64,000 nt of DNA. Origin: Aporrectodea caliginosa. Its lineage: Eukaryota; Annelida; Clitellata; Crassiclitellata; Lumbricidae. A program made the translations under genes and the position numbers. The first letter of the stretch is position 1. Every line of letters starts with the position of its first letter. The notes under the pieces were generated by a model. That model was not told the DNA's origin. It did no database searches and saw only the letters and a list, made by a program, of their open reading frames with translations. Location: the NCBI GenBank assembly GCA_020284085.1, contig JACEVL010000031.1:1556408-1620407 (forward strand), read 5' to 3'. Shown piece by piece: positions 11,492 to 22,470 of this stretch.

Positions 11492-13708
11492 CTAAAACAC
11501 AAAAATAACCCAACAAAGCAAGCGCTTAAAAGACAGAAGAAGTATACAAAAATACAGATAAATGTTTATTTTATTATTATTATTATCATCACCACCATTA
11601 TCATCGCCGTCGTCGTCGATGTCGTCTTCATCATCGTTGGAGTGTTATATCTGGAGCGTTACAGCGTCCATGACTCTGCAAGCGATTCTCGGTCTCCAAC
11701 TTTTAGCCTAGCTGTATTTAGCTTCTTCGAGCTTCTACGAGCCATATGACTTGCATCAACTTGGGTGTCTAAGGGATAACCGGATGCTGTGCCTTCTACC
11801 GCCTGAGGAGGAGTGAATGTAACCGCGTCTTGCGGACTTCAAGGGCTCTAGTCATTCCTTAATGCAACATGGAGCCTCAACTCTGAACACGGCGCAAGCT
11901 AATTATAAGGCGTAATATTCAGTGTATAATTCTAGACTAATGCATACATACATATTTACATACATATTTGACAGTTTTTGTGCTGTAGGCAAGGACAAGA
12001 ATACCGCCCTTTTTATATTTAATAGTTAAATCTCAATAAAAAGTCTTTTCTTGCTTTATTTTGCCGGAATTTGCCGCCCCTTGCAAAATGCCGCTCTAGG
12101 CAGCCGCCTATATGGGTACATTTAACAACAGGAGTCAAATTCAGAAATAGAATTAGAGAAAAAGTCATAGAAAATAAAAAAATTTCTTACACAAATATTT
12201 TACTAGCAATGCTGATGCATAGTTAATATTGAGCAGAGCTTAAATTTGACAGATTTGGCCTAATTTTTTATTTTAGTTTTTTACTATGTGAAACACATAC
12301 AACTTTGATTCCTAAATATTTACAACTCCGTTACTTAATAAATACACAATACAATATACCGCCACTGTTTATAATTAGTGATTAGTTTCAAGTGTGCATT
12401 AAATTATTACACAGCAACCTAAATTATTATGACGATAAATTATCTACATGTACCATTAAATAAATTCATTCTAATAGAAAAATAAAGTAACGGAGTTGTA
12501 GTAACGGAGTTGTAAAATATTCATAATTAGGTCTCCACGCTGACCGGACGAGTTAAGATACAAAAAATAGTTAGCTTATAGTGGCCAGGCTGCCAGTTTC
12601 AATATTATTTTTTGAAAGAAAAAAATTATATAGGCCTATATACGCAAAGTGCAATAATTACAGTTATGGAGTTGTAAATCTTTTTTATATTATAACATTA
12701 CCGGATAAATTTCAGAAAAGTGTCAACAGAAGCAAACATCTGCATTGATTTTACCAACAAGAAATCAATTTGGATATTTGCTTCTGTTGACAATATTCTG
12801 AAAGATGTCAATTCAAAAAGCGAGAGTTTTCAATTGCTTCCACCCATTCGTAACGGTGTTGTAACCAGTATTCGAAGACAGAGGATTTAATTTATTTTTA
12901 ATTATTTAGTTCGTTAATAAGTTAATAAAAACCATATAGAGCAATGGATATTATGTTAGTTAATGATCTAAAAATTATAAGACATCAGTTCAGCGTTTCA
13001 ACTGTTACCCTAACGTAACGTTGAATTGACTCACCATTAGAAAGGACAATGTAATTTCGGGTTAAAATTGGACTTTATAATTTTTTTCTCATACTAATCA
13101 TCTAACTAATATAATAGAAATAATTTTTTTAACTAATTCATGCCCTACAATGCATTTAAAAATTATTAATTATAATTTTACTCTTTGTGTAATAGTCTAG
13201 GCCCCTGAAAGGTTCATAGGCCCTAGGCACCTGTGCCTATAGGATTATACGGTCCTGCGGGAAAGAGTTCTGAGAGCAATAGTTCGGTTTACCATTCCAA
13301 AGGTCAATAGTTCGAATTATTCACATAATTTAGGAGTTTGGGTTGGTTCGTTCTATAAGGCCTTGCGACAGCACGAAGATCCCTACACGGAGGCACCACT
13401 GTAACACAATTTATGCTTAGATCTAAACGTGTTGAAAAACTGCATTAAATGACTCTAAAAATTCTTTGTTTGTCATAAAGTTTAAGTGAGCCTATGTAAA
13501 ACATTTCCAGAAACCCACCGCTAAATTGCGAAGCAATATGAAGGAAAACATTCGATTTGTTTCCTATGAAGCCAGTTCTTTTTATTAAATAAGGCTATAG
13601 AACCTCTTTTAAAATCCCTAATTTTTGCTCTTATTTCTACTTATGAATTGGAAAAATTCCATTATTTAACGGATGAAATTCAAGATTTATAGTAGAAAGA
13701 AACCGTAC
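11492..13708 (-). other. Intron of unit B
   Basis: A 2.2-kb intron. 11560-11900 matches the introns of units A, C, D and E after a triplet tract (ATT/ATC/GTC). 12112-13190 is a DNA-transposon copy; 13190-13260 has GGCCCTAGGCACCTGTGCC-like hAT-type end sequence. Without the transposon the intron would be about 1.1 kb, like the others. Confidence 0.65.
12112..13190. mobile_element. DNA transposon copy 2 (no hAT insertion)
   Basis: Homologous over its length to 5191-7483 except for the hAT element. The left end ATGGGTACATTTAACAACAG is present, while the right terminal repeat is lost near 13190. It keeps the TAACGGAGTTGTA motifs. It serves as the empty-site control for the hAT insertion in copy 1. 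Confidence 0.75.
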
Positions 13709-14575
13709 TTATCAATTTTCCAAGAGATGTCAAAGCCTGCTCAATGTCAGTTTTCTGGATGGAAATCTGAACTTGAAAGAGTCCACTTTTCCAGCGACCT
13801 TCAAGTCGAATCTTTAGGTCGTCCACAATGCTCCGTAGAACACCTTCGGCTTCACAAGTGTGTCTGGGATTTCTGTTGCTCTTTATCTGATCACAGTATG
13901 CTTTAAACTTCTTAAAAATAAAAACGTGTTCTTCCATCTTTCTCGTTTCCATTTCAATTTCCTCCAGCCTATCCTTCTTGAAGACATCCAATTCTTTCAG
14001 CAATGCATTCATTTCACTGTTGACAAGCACTTTGATTTCGTCACATCGTTTTTGAATCTCGGTCTCCATTTCCTTTACCGTCTTCATGACTTTGATTTTT
14101 TCACTTAAAAGTGTCTCTCTCTCCTTATCAAAATGGCTCTGTATATCAAACAGATTTTCATATTCGGCCTCTGTCTGCTTAGAAACCAATTTTGCAACAT
14201 CCTCCACTCTGGAAAAGTTGTGTGAACTGTGACTGTCCTCAAGACATTTACAGCAAATGACTTTCCTACAGGAAATACAGAACAATTCAGCCAACTCATC
14301 ATTGTGATCGATGCAGAAATCGAATTCTTTACATTTCTGGGATTCCTTCTGATCATTTAATGCCACAACAAAGTGGTCCTTCTTCTTTTCGTGTTCTTTA
14401 CTGCACGAAATACACAATCTCTCATCGCATTTGATGCAGATTGCAGAAACGCTCGGCCAATGTTGCTTTGACAATAATCAATCTTTTTACAGTTGTCGCA
14501 TAGTGGCTTTTCATCTCCGTCAGCTTTTAAAGAATTTCCTGCGCTATCTGCTACTTCGTTCACCTTCTCCGCCAT
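13709..14575 (-). pseudogene. Unit B exon 1: B-box/coiled-coil exon with two frameshifts
   Basis: The ATG at 14575 is positionally equivalent to those of the other units. The exon ends at a phase-1 donor (GTACGG, GT at 13708-13707). Relative to units A and C, one base is gained near 14471-14474 and seven near 14439-14445 (a short GATTGCA-type duplication). Both fall inside B-box1, so the main frame closes after about 72 codons. Removing eight bases gives 859 nt, the expected 3n+1 length. B-box2 and the coiled coil are open in the shifted frame with zinc ligands kept. Probably a recent pseudogene; an assembly error is the alternative. Confidence 0.8.
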
Positions 14576-14818
14576 GATTAGTTTCGCTCTTCCAATGCTA
14601 AATCACAGAGTGCTCGATTTCTCGATGAATTGATACACCTTATACACCGACTCTGAGAAACTGAAGCTGAGAAATATTAGACGTTGTTGTAACGTGTAAT
14701 GTGCTACAGTTAGTGCCGAATACGCCTGCGTCTGAACTATTTAATCTCTGGACTATACATAAAATTCCACATCGTTTTACCCACAGGTTTTCCAATGTCA
14801 TCGGTAGTTTTGTTCATG

Positions 14819-14828
14819 GCGCATGCGC
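14819..14828. promoter_or_regulatory. GCGCATGCGC, NRF1-like site upstream of unit B
   Basis: A perfect palindromic NRF1-type motif 244 bases upstream of the unit B ATG. It sits in a conserved module (GGTAGTTTTGTT then GCGCATGCGC) that recurs upstream of units D and E and again at 45.0 kb. A promoter role is inference. Confidence 0.5.
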
Positions 14829-16819
14829 AAAAGTTAGTTTGTCAAGACGAAGCGAATATACTCTCGTGCTCTTTGTTAGCGTAATACTAGCCTGTAGGGC
14901 CTCTTCAACAAATTCCCAACAGAGGCTACTTGACAACATAAACCCACGATCGAACAACAAACATCGCAGGTTGCTAAGCATCCTATGATCAAGAAAGTGG
15001 TTACCAATAGAGAAGACAGGCTACTCTTCAACGTGTTTGCTACAGGATCGGACAGGAACGGACAAGATATATTATTTTAGGAGCTAATCATCCGAGCGTG
15101 TAAGCAAACAGCAGGCCATGAATATTAACACGGACACGCGGCTCTTCAAAGGCACATGAGCGTCTGTCCTTTCCAGAAAGCCTACACCATACGTGAAAGA
15201 CATGTAGGACCTGTGTCGCCGGTAGTTTGTTACAATACCAATCCGCTACGTCTAGAGACTCTAGTGCACTTGTCCAAAAATCTAACATTCAGTCTGCAGT
15301 CAATCAATTTCCTGTTCACACCCTTGCAGTCACCTAACTCTGGTCCACCTGCGGTCACCTTAGCTGGCTCGAACGCGCAGTCGTTGGATTACACACAAAG
15401 CGCGCTACCTCTAAAGTAAGCCACAATTACAGTAGCTTACAAAACACCTGTACAAAGAAATGCATCGCACAGGTATTGAATGCAGGTGCTGAACACGTCA
15501 TATCCCTTGAACATTATGTTTATGCACAACACGTCCGTAACTTCGAGTGGTTGCGTGTCCTTCAAGTCTTGTTGAACTTTTTTATCGTTTGAGACTCTAT
15601 ATCGCTAAATTATGAAGCTACAAGAACTTTAGAACATAAATAGTAAACTTTTATGAACCTTCAGTCATTTCAGCGCGCTCGAATTCGCAGTCGGTAAACC
15701 CTGTTCACGTTAACACAAGCAAGCAATCAATTTCGTTTATTCACGAATGTCAAGCTGACAGGTCGCAACTTGTAAAAGTATCTGGCAGAAATCGCGTGGC
15801 AAAAATTCTCAGATCTGGCAGCTAGTAAACTGTTAGTAAATGGGTTGAAAGAATTAGATTAGTGGCAGTGTAAGTTGAGGAAACGAATGAAGTAGGCCTA
15901 TAGGTTGAAGATGAAGTATTTGGTAGATGTTTTAATATAATGCACGGGATATAAAATTACGATCATATTTGGCTAGGAGGACTGAAACGCTCGAATGTGC
16001 AGTCGCATTGTGCTACCGCATAGTTCACCGTGCCGCATAAGATGGCACACCTTTAAAGTAAGCCACAAATAGCTTAAGTGAAGTTGATCTTACAAAACAC
16101 ACCTCTACCAAGAACTGCATGGCACAGGATTGCTGGTGCTACTCACCTGGAATATTAGGTCTATGAATAACACGACCGCAGTGTCAGGTGGTTTCAGTCC
16201 TGTTTAATTATTTATTTCTTCATCAAACGTTATCGCTTGAGACCCTATATTTAGGCTATGAAGCCACATAAATTTAAGGAAATAAATAATAAACTGTTGA
16301 ACGAAATGCACTGATGTTAATTGGATCATGTCTTGTAGAATTGGAAGCCTATTAATAATCCCTCGAGATCAGCACCAGTATACAATTGGGCAAATGAAGG
16401 TGATTCTTGTAGCCGTTCCTCTTGCCATTTGATTTTCATTGTCTTCCGCCAAATGAAGACGCATTTGAATACTATTGCAACAAGTCAGAAGACCGCAATA
16501 CCAATGCAGATAAATCAATGGACAGCTCTGTCAAAGAATGATCAACTTTTTCAATCAATCAATCAATCAAAATGTTTATTTGCAGCCATTGGGGGGATAA
16601 AAGTGTTACGAATCTCTTACGACTCTCCTTGAGCTTCTTCCTGTGGTTCATTTGATTCTAAAGAGCAGTTTGAGTGAAAGAATTAATCAGTTTGCATGCA
16701 TGCTGTTGACCCTCTAAATAGTTATTCCGCGAGAGGCGCTTTATAAATGCTTAGATACGATACGATATCGGTAAGAGTATAAAGGGGCGTTCTAAAATAT
16801 AATATTAATGCACAGGGTA
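14829..16819. other. Unit B 5' flank with a local tandem duplication
   Basis: 14960-15160 matches 7720-7910. Two diverged copies of a ~300-bp segment lie at about 15370-15670 and 15990-16310 (shared CTCGAA..GCAGTCG, AAAGTAAGCCACAA, GAGACYCTATAT). A (TCAA)n tract is near 16550 and a GAGAGGCGCTTTATAAAT SINE-like tail near 16731. No coding exon was recognised. Confidence 0.45.
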
Positions 16820-17100
16820 AAGCTGTAGAATATTATGTCGACATTGTACGCTGTCGACCTGTTTCCACTTATTTCAATGAAATCAACCAATAGGCTTATG
16901 TCTATCAATAAGGAGTAAAGGAACTGTGTGCTCTGAGTGTGACGCCCAATAATGACGACTCAAATTCAGACACAAAACAGCCAGTTACTCTCGAATTTTA
17001 CAATCAAAACACCATACGTGAAAGACGTGTACATTAATTTTATGAAACACAGTCTGGAAGCTACACTGGGCTTGATAAAAAAATAGTTATAAAAAACATT
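16820..17100 (+). pseudogene. Relic of an F-type (RING-TRIM) gene
   Basis: Two pieces match gene F on the plus strand. 16825-16915 resembles F's upstream region (about 46270-46390, e.g. GACCTGTTTCCA and AATAGGCTT). 16919-17085 resembles the middle of F exon 2 (e.g. ACAGCCAGTTAC at 16977, TATGAAACACAGTCTGGAA near 17041). The frame is broken and the rest is missing. It sits 2.2 kb beyond the unit B start in the head-to-head position that F has to unit E. Confidence 0.7.
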
Positions 17101-17764
17101 AGGGCGTCCACCAAAACATAATTATACCACTTGATAAATGCTTCGATCAAAGAAAAGCCAGTCATTATAAGTATATTGGGTCGCCTGATTGTTCAGCTTA
17201 CTGTCAATGTGCTTCTGTTCATTTTTGGCACGTAGGCCTATGGCTGTTTGTAAAGTTTGGACGTCTTTTATGCGCTAGTAAAAATCATTTGCTTATTTAA
17301 CTAAATAATGAGTTACTGTCACCCTGCCATAGTGTAAAGTCGCCGTAGTTGAAAATGCTCCGTTTGATTGAAACCAAAGATAAACTTTAAACTTCTTGTT
17401 TTTCATTGACTCTAGCATTAGTTACATGTAGGCCTACGCTAACACAAGCAGCGTTTTTCTGAGTTATTTGAAAGGCGCAGCCTAAAATCACTTTATACAT
17501 TCATACAGGCACGCATTGTACATGTATTCATGCATGAATATAAAGTCTGAAACTGCACTAAAAAGAATAGTTTACATAACATGTTCACGTCAATTACAGG
17601 TATTAACAAATGATCCACGCATTCCTACTGACAATAATAAGAAAATATTGGCGGAATGATAGGAATATTGTCACTCATGCCTAAAAGAAACTAAGAAAGT
17701 CGAATTTATGCAGTGAAAATAGAAGATGAAAATCTTACTCCGAATACTGTATGTAAATAATTGT
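17101..17764. other. Intergenic DNA between relic and unit C
   Basis: Positions 17440-17760 resemble the 3' flanks of units B and D (TTGAAAGGCG.., TGTTCACG.., GAAAGTCG..), so they belong to the duplication block. Nothing else was recognised. Confidence 0.45.
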
Positions 17765-18663
17765 TCACTCTGGCAGTATATCGTACGCACTTAGGTTACA
17801 GGTTTTACTTTGGTTCGAGACAACTTCCTCCAGAACAAGTAGTTGCTTAGTTTCTTCAAGGTAACATGAAGTCACCGGTGTTCTGCGGTCAGATTCAACA
17901 GGAAGACCAAAAGGATGGCGGAGCATCGGTAACGATGTTGGGTCACGGTGTTTAGTATTTGAGCCCTGAGGAAGTTTAATAGAACCTAAATCAGCGTGAA
18001 ACTGAAGAAAAGAACTACACGTAGTATTCTTATCCTTCCAATAAGTTGCATCACAATGTAAAAATATTGGATAGGGTGACAAGCTAAGACGCTGAGGGCT
18101 TCCTCGACATTTAAGAAAGTTTAAAGGTTGGGACTGGCTGATGATGGATCCATTTCTCCTGAATGTAAAAACACTTTGCTCTCCTAAACCAATGTACCCT
18201 CCAGACGGAGTTTCATCAAAATTACTTAGCGATGGAACGGTCGCTGGGAGCCTGAAACGATGCACAAGAATGGCATGTTCATTATACACATCCAGGCAGA
18301 CTGGTGTGTTATTTCTCAACATCAGTAATTCTGCGTTGGATGTCACACTTACAGCGTTCGGTTGCTTGACTTTGTCCAACCAGCGACTCACCCGGTTATC
18401 AGGGACGGAAACCTTCCAGATACAATCTGCACCTTTGTCATGAATGTAGAGACGCGATGTCTTAGAACAAGAAACAATTTCTTTCGGGGATATGATCTCC
18501 GGTGTCTGTATTTCTCCAACGGATGCAAATGGATGTTGAAGGCGACGGATGAAAATAGATTTCGATAGCACGTACAGCTTATCATATAGTCTTGCCATGC
18601 CATACACCTCTTTCTCATCCAGCTTAACTGCCTTTGATTGTGTCATTTTATATGGACACCTAA
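17765..18663 (-). CDS. Unit C exon 2: C-terminal propeller-like domain
   Basis: Terminal exon from acceptor AG 18665-18664 to stop, 298 codons. It has the family motifs in their usual order. The stretch before the last blade (about 17885-17995) is unrelated in protein sequence to the other units although some nucleotide similarity remains; it looks like a compensated frameshift plus insertion. With exon 1 it gives about 587 aa. The last motif, TSCYLEETKQLLVLEEVV, is intact. Confidence 0.85.
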
Positions 18664-18916
18664 CTAAAAAGCAACAAAACGCATTCTAAAACAGTAATCT
18701 CGTAGACGATTAAATGGCGAAAAGGTAGAAGTTTAAAACTAATATACATGCGTGCACCTTTATCATCATCACCACCTCACTCGTCGTTGTCGTCATCATC
18801 GTCATCATTATCATCATTGTCGCCGGCTTGCCAATTATATATATAAGCATTCTTATAAAATTACTTCTATAGCGCCGTGATAGTGATGAACAAAATATTT
18901 ATCGATTGTTGCTTAA

Positions 18917-20737
18917 CCTTCGCAGGACGGAGAGGGGTAAATAATTACCCCAGGGGTGTTTGAATGCTGATTGCGGAGCAACCGTTGGCAGTTATAATTT
19001 GACGTTCCATGTGTTTACAAGTTAATACCTCTGACATATTCTGACACCAAAGCCAGGAAAATGTCATGTTGTGGGAAGTAGATTTTTTAGTTCAAAGTGT
19101 CCTGGGGTAAAAATTTACCCCTCTTCGTCCTCGACGTCGTTAATTATTCGTTCATGGTGAATATGCATTTTTCAAAGATATTTTTCATAAGTAACCTGTT
19201 TTCAGAAATAAAGTACTGAATCTACCGTGGAATTCGATTTCAATAGTTGCAATAATTTTGGGAGTGCACTTTCCAAGATGGCGGTCATTGTTGCTTAACC
19301 TTCGCAGGACGGAGAGATGGCCGCCAAAACACAGAAATATGCATATTTCAGCTCATAGGTAGGCTACAATGACAAATGAACTCTCCAATTTCGTAGTTCC
19401 GAGGTCGAGGAATACATTTATTGTAGTGATAATAGTCTGTCAATACTACTTTCCAAGATGGCGGCCAAGATGGCCGCCAAACACAGAAATATGCATATTT
19501 CAGCTCATAGGTATGCTACAATGACAAACGAACCCTCCACTTTTCATGTTCCGAGGTCAAGGAATCCATTTATCGTAGTGAGAAGAGTCTGTTAATACTA
19601 ATTTCCAAGATGGTGGCCAAGATGGCCGCCAAACACAGAAATATGCATATTTCAACTCATAGGTAAGCTACAATGACAAATGAACCCTCCAATTTCATAG
19701 CTCCGAGTTCAAGGAATCCATTTCTATTGTAGTGAGAATAGTCTGTCAATACTAATTTCCAAGATGACGGCCAAAATGGCCACCAAACGCAGAAATATGC
19801 ATATTTCAGCTCATAGGTATGATACAATGGCAAATGAACCATCCACTTTCATAGTTCCGAGGTCAAGGAATCCATTTATCGTAGTGAGAATAGTCTGTCA
19901 ATACCACTTTCCAAGATGGCGGCCATCCGTTAGAGGTAAATTAGCACTGGGAGACTATTCTCACTGCGATAAATGGATTCCTTGACCCTTGAACTATGAA
20001 ATTGGAGGGTTCATTTGTCATTGTAGCCTACATGTACCTCTATTTTGAAATATGCATATTTCTGTGTTTGGCGGCCATCTTGACCGCCATCTTGGAAAGT
20101 GGTATTGACAGACTATTCTCACTACGATAAATGGATTCCTTGACCTCGGAACTATGAAAATGGAGGGTTCATTTGTCATTGTAGCATACATATGAGCTGA
20201 AATATGCATATTTTTGTGTTTGGCGGCCATCTTGGCCGCCATCTTGGAAAGTGGTATTGACAGACTATTCTCACTACGATAAATGGATTCCTTGACCTCG
20301 GAACTATGAAATTGGAGGGTTAATTTGTCATTGTAGCTCACCTATGAGCGGAAATATGCATATTTCTGTGTTTTGGCGGCCATCTTGGCCGCCATCTTGG
20401 AAAGTGGTATTGACAGACTATTCTCACTACGATAAATGAATTCCTTGACCTCGGAACTATGAAATTGGAGGGTTCATTTGTGATTGAAGCTTACCTATGA
20501 GCGGAAATACGCATATTTCTGTGTTTTGGCGGCCATCTTGGGCGCCATCTTGGAAAGTGGTATTGACAGACTATTCTCACTAGGATAGATCGATTCCTTG
20601 ACCTTAGAACTATTAGAATTGATACTTCATTTTGTATTGTACCTTACCTATGAGCTGAGATATTAAAAATTGCTTTGGGGTAAAAATTACCCCTCTTCGT
20701 CCTCCGTGTATCGTAAAATGTCTTCGTCCTGCGAAGG
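18917..20737. mobile_element. piggyBac-like non-autonomous foldback transposon (TTAA duplication)
   Basis: Terminal inverted repeats CCTTCGCAGGACG / CGTCCTGCGAAGG with TTAA on both sides (18913-18916, 20738-20741), 1821 bp. Next to each end is a GGGGTAA..TTACCCC hairpin. The interior has ~155-bp units repeated about four times in one orientation (19270-19920) and about four in the other (20060-20560), making a giant palindrome. It has no transposase ORF. Units A (1616-1619) and E show the uninterrupted target. The TTAA duplication and CC..GG ends suggest piggyBac; Kolobok also uses TTAA. Confidence 0.85.
19270..20560. repeat. Inverted tandem arrays of a ~155-bp unit
   Basis: Each unit includes CCAAGATGGCGGCCAAGATG, AATATGCATATTTC and ATAGTCTGTCAATAC. 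Forward units start near 19449, 19600, 19755 and 19907. Inverted units follow near 20070, 20222, 20376 and 20530. The centre is near 19930-19990. AAGATGGCGGC is the canonical YY1 motif. Confidence 0.8.
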
Positions 20738-21367
20738 TTAAGATAAATCGTAGTGGAGAATCATTAATCCGTTGGAGAAGCACAGTCTTAATCCATTTTG
20801 TAGAAGCGTTAAATAAATGCTCTCTATCTGAAGCGTTACGGCTTCCACGACTCTGCAAACCGTCTTGTCATGGGTTTATCACAAGGCTGCGTTTAGCACC
20901 TTCGAATTCTCATCGTGCCACCTGTTCTACAGACCTGGTTGTGAGAGGGTCATCCGGACGCTGCACCTACTAAACCTGCGAGGGAGTGCCAGCCGATGAA
21001 TGTTACCCTGAACTGCGGACTTCATTATTAATTTTTTTTTAGTGCAACCTGGACCAGTATTCTAAGTTTATAGAAACATACACACGCATAGGCCTATATG
21101 ATACAATTATGTATTGTTAAGATACGTCCCAGAAATATTCAAAATTTGTTTCTCAGTCTGAGCTTTCAACTTCTTTTTAAACTCGTTGAAAGAATTGTAT
21201 AAAATAAAACAAAAAATTGGTTAGTGTTTCATGAAATGCATGTCAGAATCTTAGAAGCATATCGCTACATGGCCATTCAATGTCAACGAAAATCTTTTTG
21301 TGTCAAAATCTATGTCAGCTACTTAATGTTAATACTTGTTGTACATTAATAGTAGAAAATAGCTAAC

Positions 21368-22232
21368 TAGTGAATTTTCCAACAGCAGCGCTCAAAGACA
21401 ACAAAACTTGTTCAATGTCAGTTTTCTGGATGGAAAACTGAACTGAGAAAAGTCTGTTTTTCCAGCTACCTTCAGGACGAGTCTTTAGGTCGTCCACGAT
21501 GTTGCGTAGAACACCTTCGGCTTCACAAGTGTATCTAGGATTTGTGTTGCTCTTTATCTGATCACAATATTCTTTGAATTTTTCAAAAGCAAAGGCGTGT
21601 TCTTCTATCTTTCTTCTTTCCATTTCAATCTCTTCCAGTCTTTCACTTTTGAAAACATCTAGCTCTTGCAGCAATGCTTTCGTTTCATTGTAGACAAACT
21701 GCGTGATTTCATCACATCGTTTTTGAACCTCGGTCTCCATTTCCTTAACCGTCTTCATAACTTTCATTTTTTCATTGATGAAGTTCTCTCTCTCCTTATC
21801 AAAATGGCATTGTATATGAAACAGATTTTCGTATTCGGCCTCTGTCTGTTTAGAAACAAAATCGGCAACATCCTCCATTCTGGAACAGTTGTGTGAACTG
21901 TGACTTTCCTCTAGACATTTACTGCAAATGACTTCCATGCAGCAAGTACAATATAATTCAGTCGCCTCTTCATCGTGGTCAATACAGAAATTGGATTCTT
22001 TAAATTTCCTGGTTTCTGTCTGCTCATTTAGTGAAACAACAAGGTGTGCGCTTTCCTTTGCGTGGGTTTTGTCGCACGAAATACACAATTTCTCTTCGCA
22101 TTTGATGCAGAAACGCTCAGCCAATGTTGCTTTGTCATAATCAGACTTTTTACAGTTGTCGCATAGTTGCTTTTCTTCTCCTTGGTCTAGTAAAGAGTCT
22201 CTTACGACTTCTGTTGCTTCCTTCAACTCCAT
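21368..22232 (-). CDS. Unit C exon 1: two B-boxes plus coiled coil, no RING
   Basis: The start is chosen at ATG 22232 because the context GTTTCGCTTTTCC..CATG matches units A, B and D; the frame is open further upstream. 288 codons plus one base. B-box1 (CDNC, CIKC, CISC, H, H) and B-box2 (CIDH, CTCC, CSKC, HSSH) ligands are all present, followed by the coiled coil and the CEAEGVLRNIVDDL segment conserved in all units. The donor GTTAGC deviates from consensus at +3, so splicing may be weak. Confidence 0.87.
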
Positions 22233-22238
22233 GATTCG

Positions 22239-22246
22239 TTTCGCTT
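22239..22246 (-). promoter_or_regulatory. Conserved AAGCGAAA leader motif
   Basis: On the minus strand the leader reads GGAAAAGCGAAACGAATC followed by the ATG. AANNGAAA is the IRF core. Equivalent matches occur at 3060-3067 (unit A) and 31967-31974 (unit D), while unit B (GAGCGAAA) and unit E (truncated) deviate. Being this close to the ATG it may simply be conserved leader sequence. Confidence 0.3.
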
Positions 22247-22385
22247 TTCCAATGCTACGTGAAGGCGTGAACGATTGCTCGACCATTTCATACACTCAAT
22301 GCATCAACTAAAATCTCTGCAGTCAACTTTAGCCTAACTTATCTGCAGGCTGCCTAACGCGTACTTGGCCGACTCGAATACCGCA

Positions 22386-22408
22386 ATATATATATATATA
22401 ATATATAT

Positions 22409-22470
<62 letters not shown>
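22386..22470. repeat. (TA)n microsatellite
   Basis: About 85 bases of almost pure TA with three phase slips. It lies 150 bases upstream of unit C, where units B, D and E have their CpG-rich module. Confidence 0.95.

Larger units (their letters stand above)
18664..21367 (-). other. Intron of unit C
   Basis: A 2.7-kb intron, of which about 1.8 kb is a TTAA-flanked transposon; the remaining 0.88 kb matches the introns of the other units. The donor is the weakest in the family (GTTAGC at 21367-21362). Confidence 0.7.

Noticed and set aside
18917..20737. Short ORFs in the foldback element as transposase
   Set aside because: They are translations of the 155-bp tandem units; no DDE/DDD or zinc-finger motif is visible.
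22233..22295. Longer N-terminus for unit C
   Set aside because: The extension has no counterpart in the other units and begins at a non-ATG codon; the conserved leader overlaps it.
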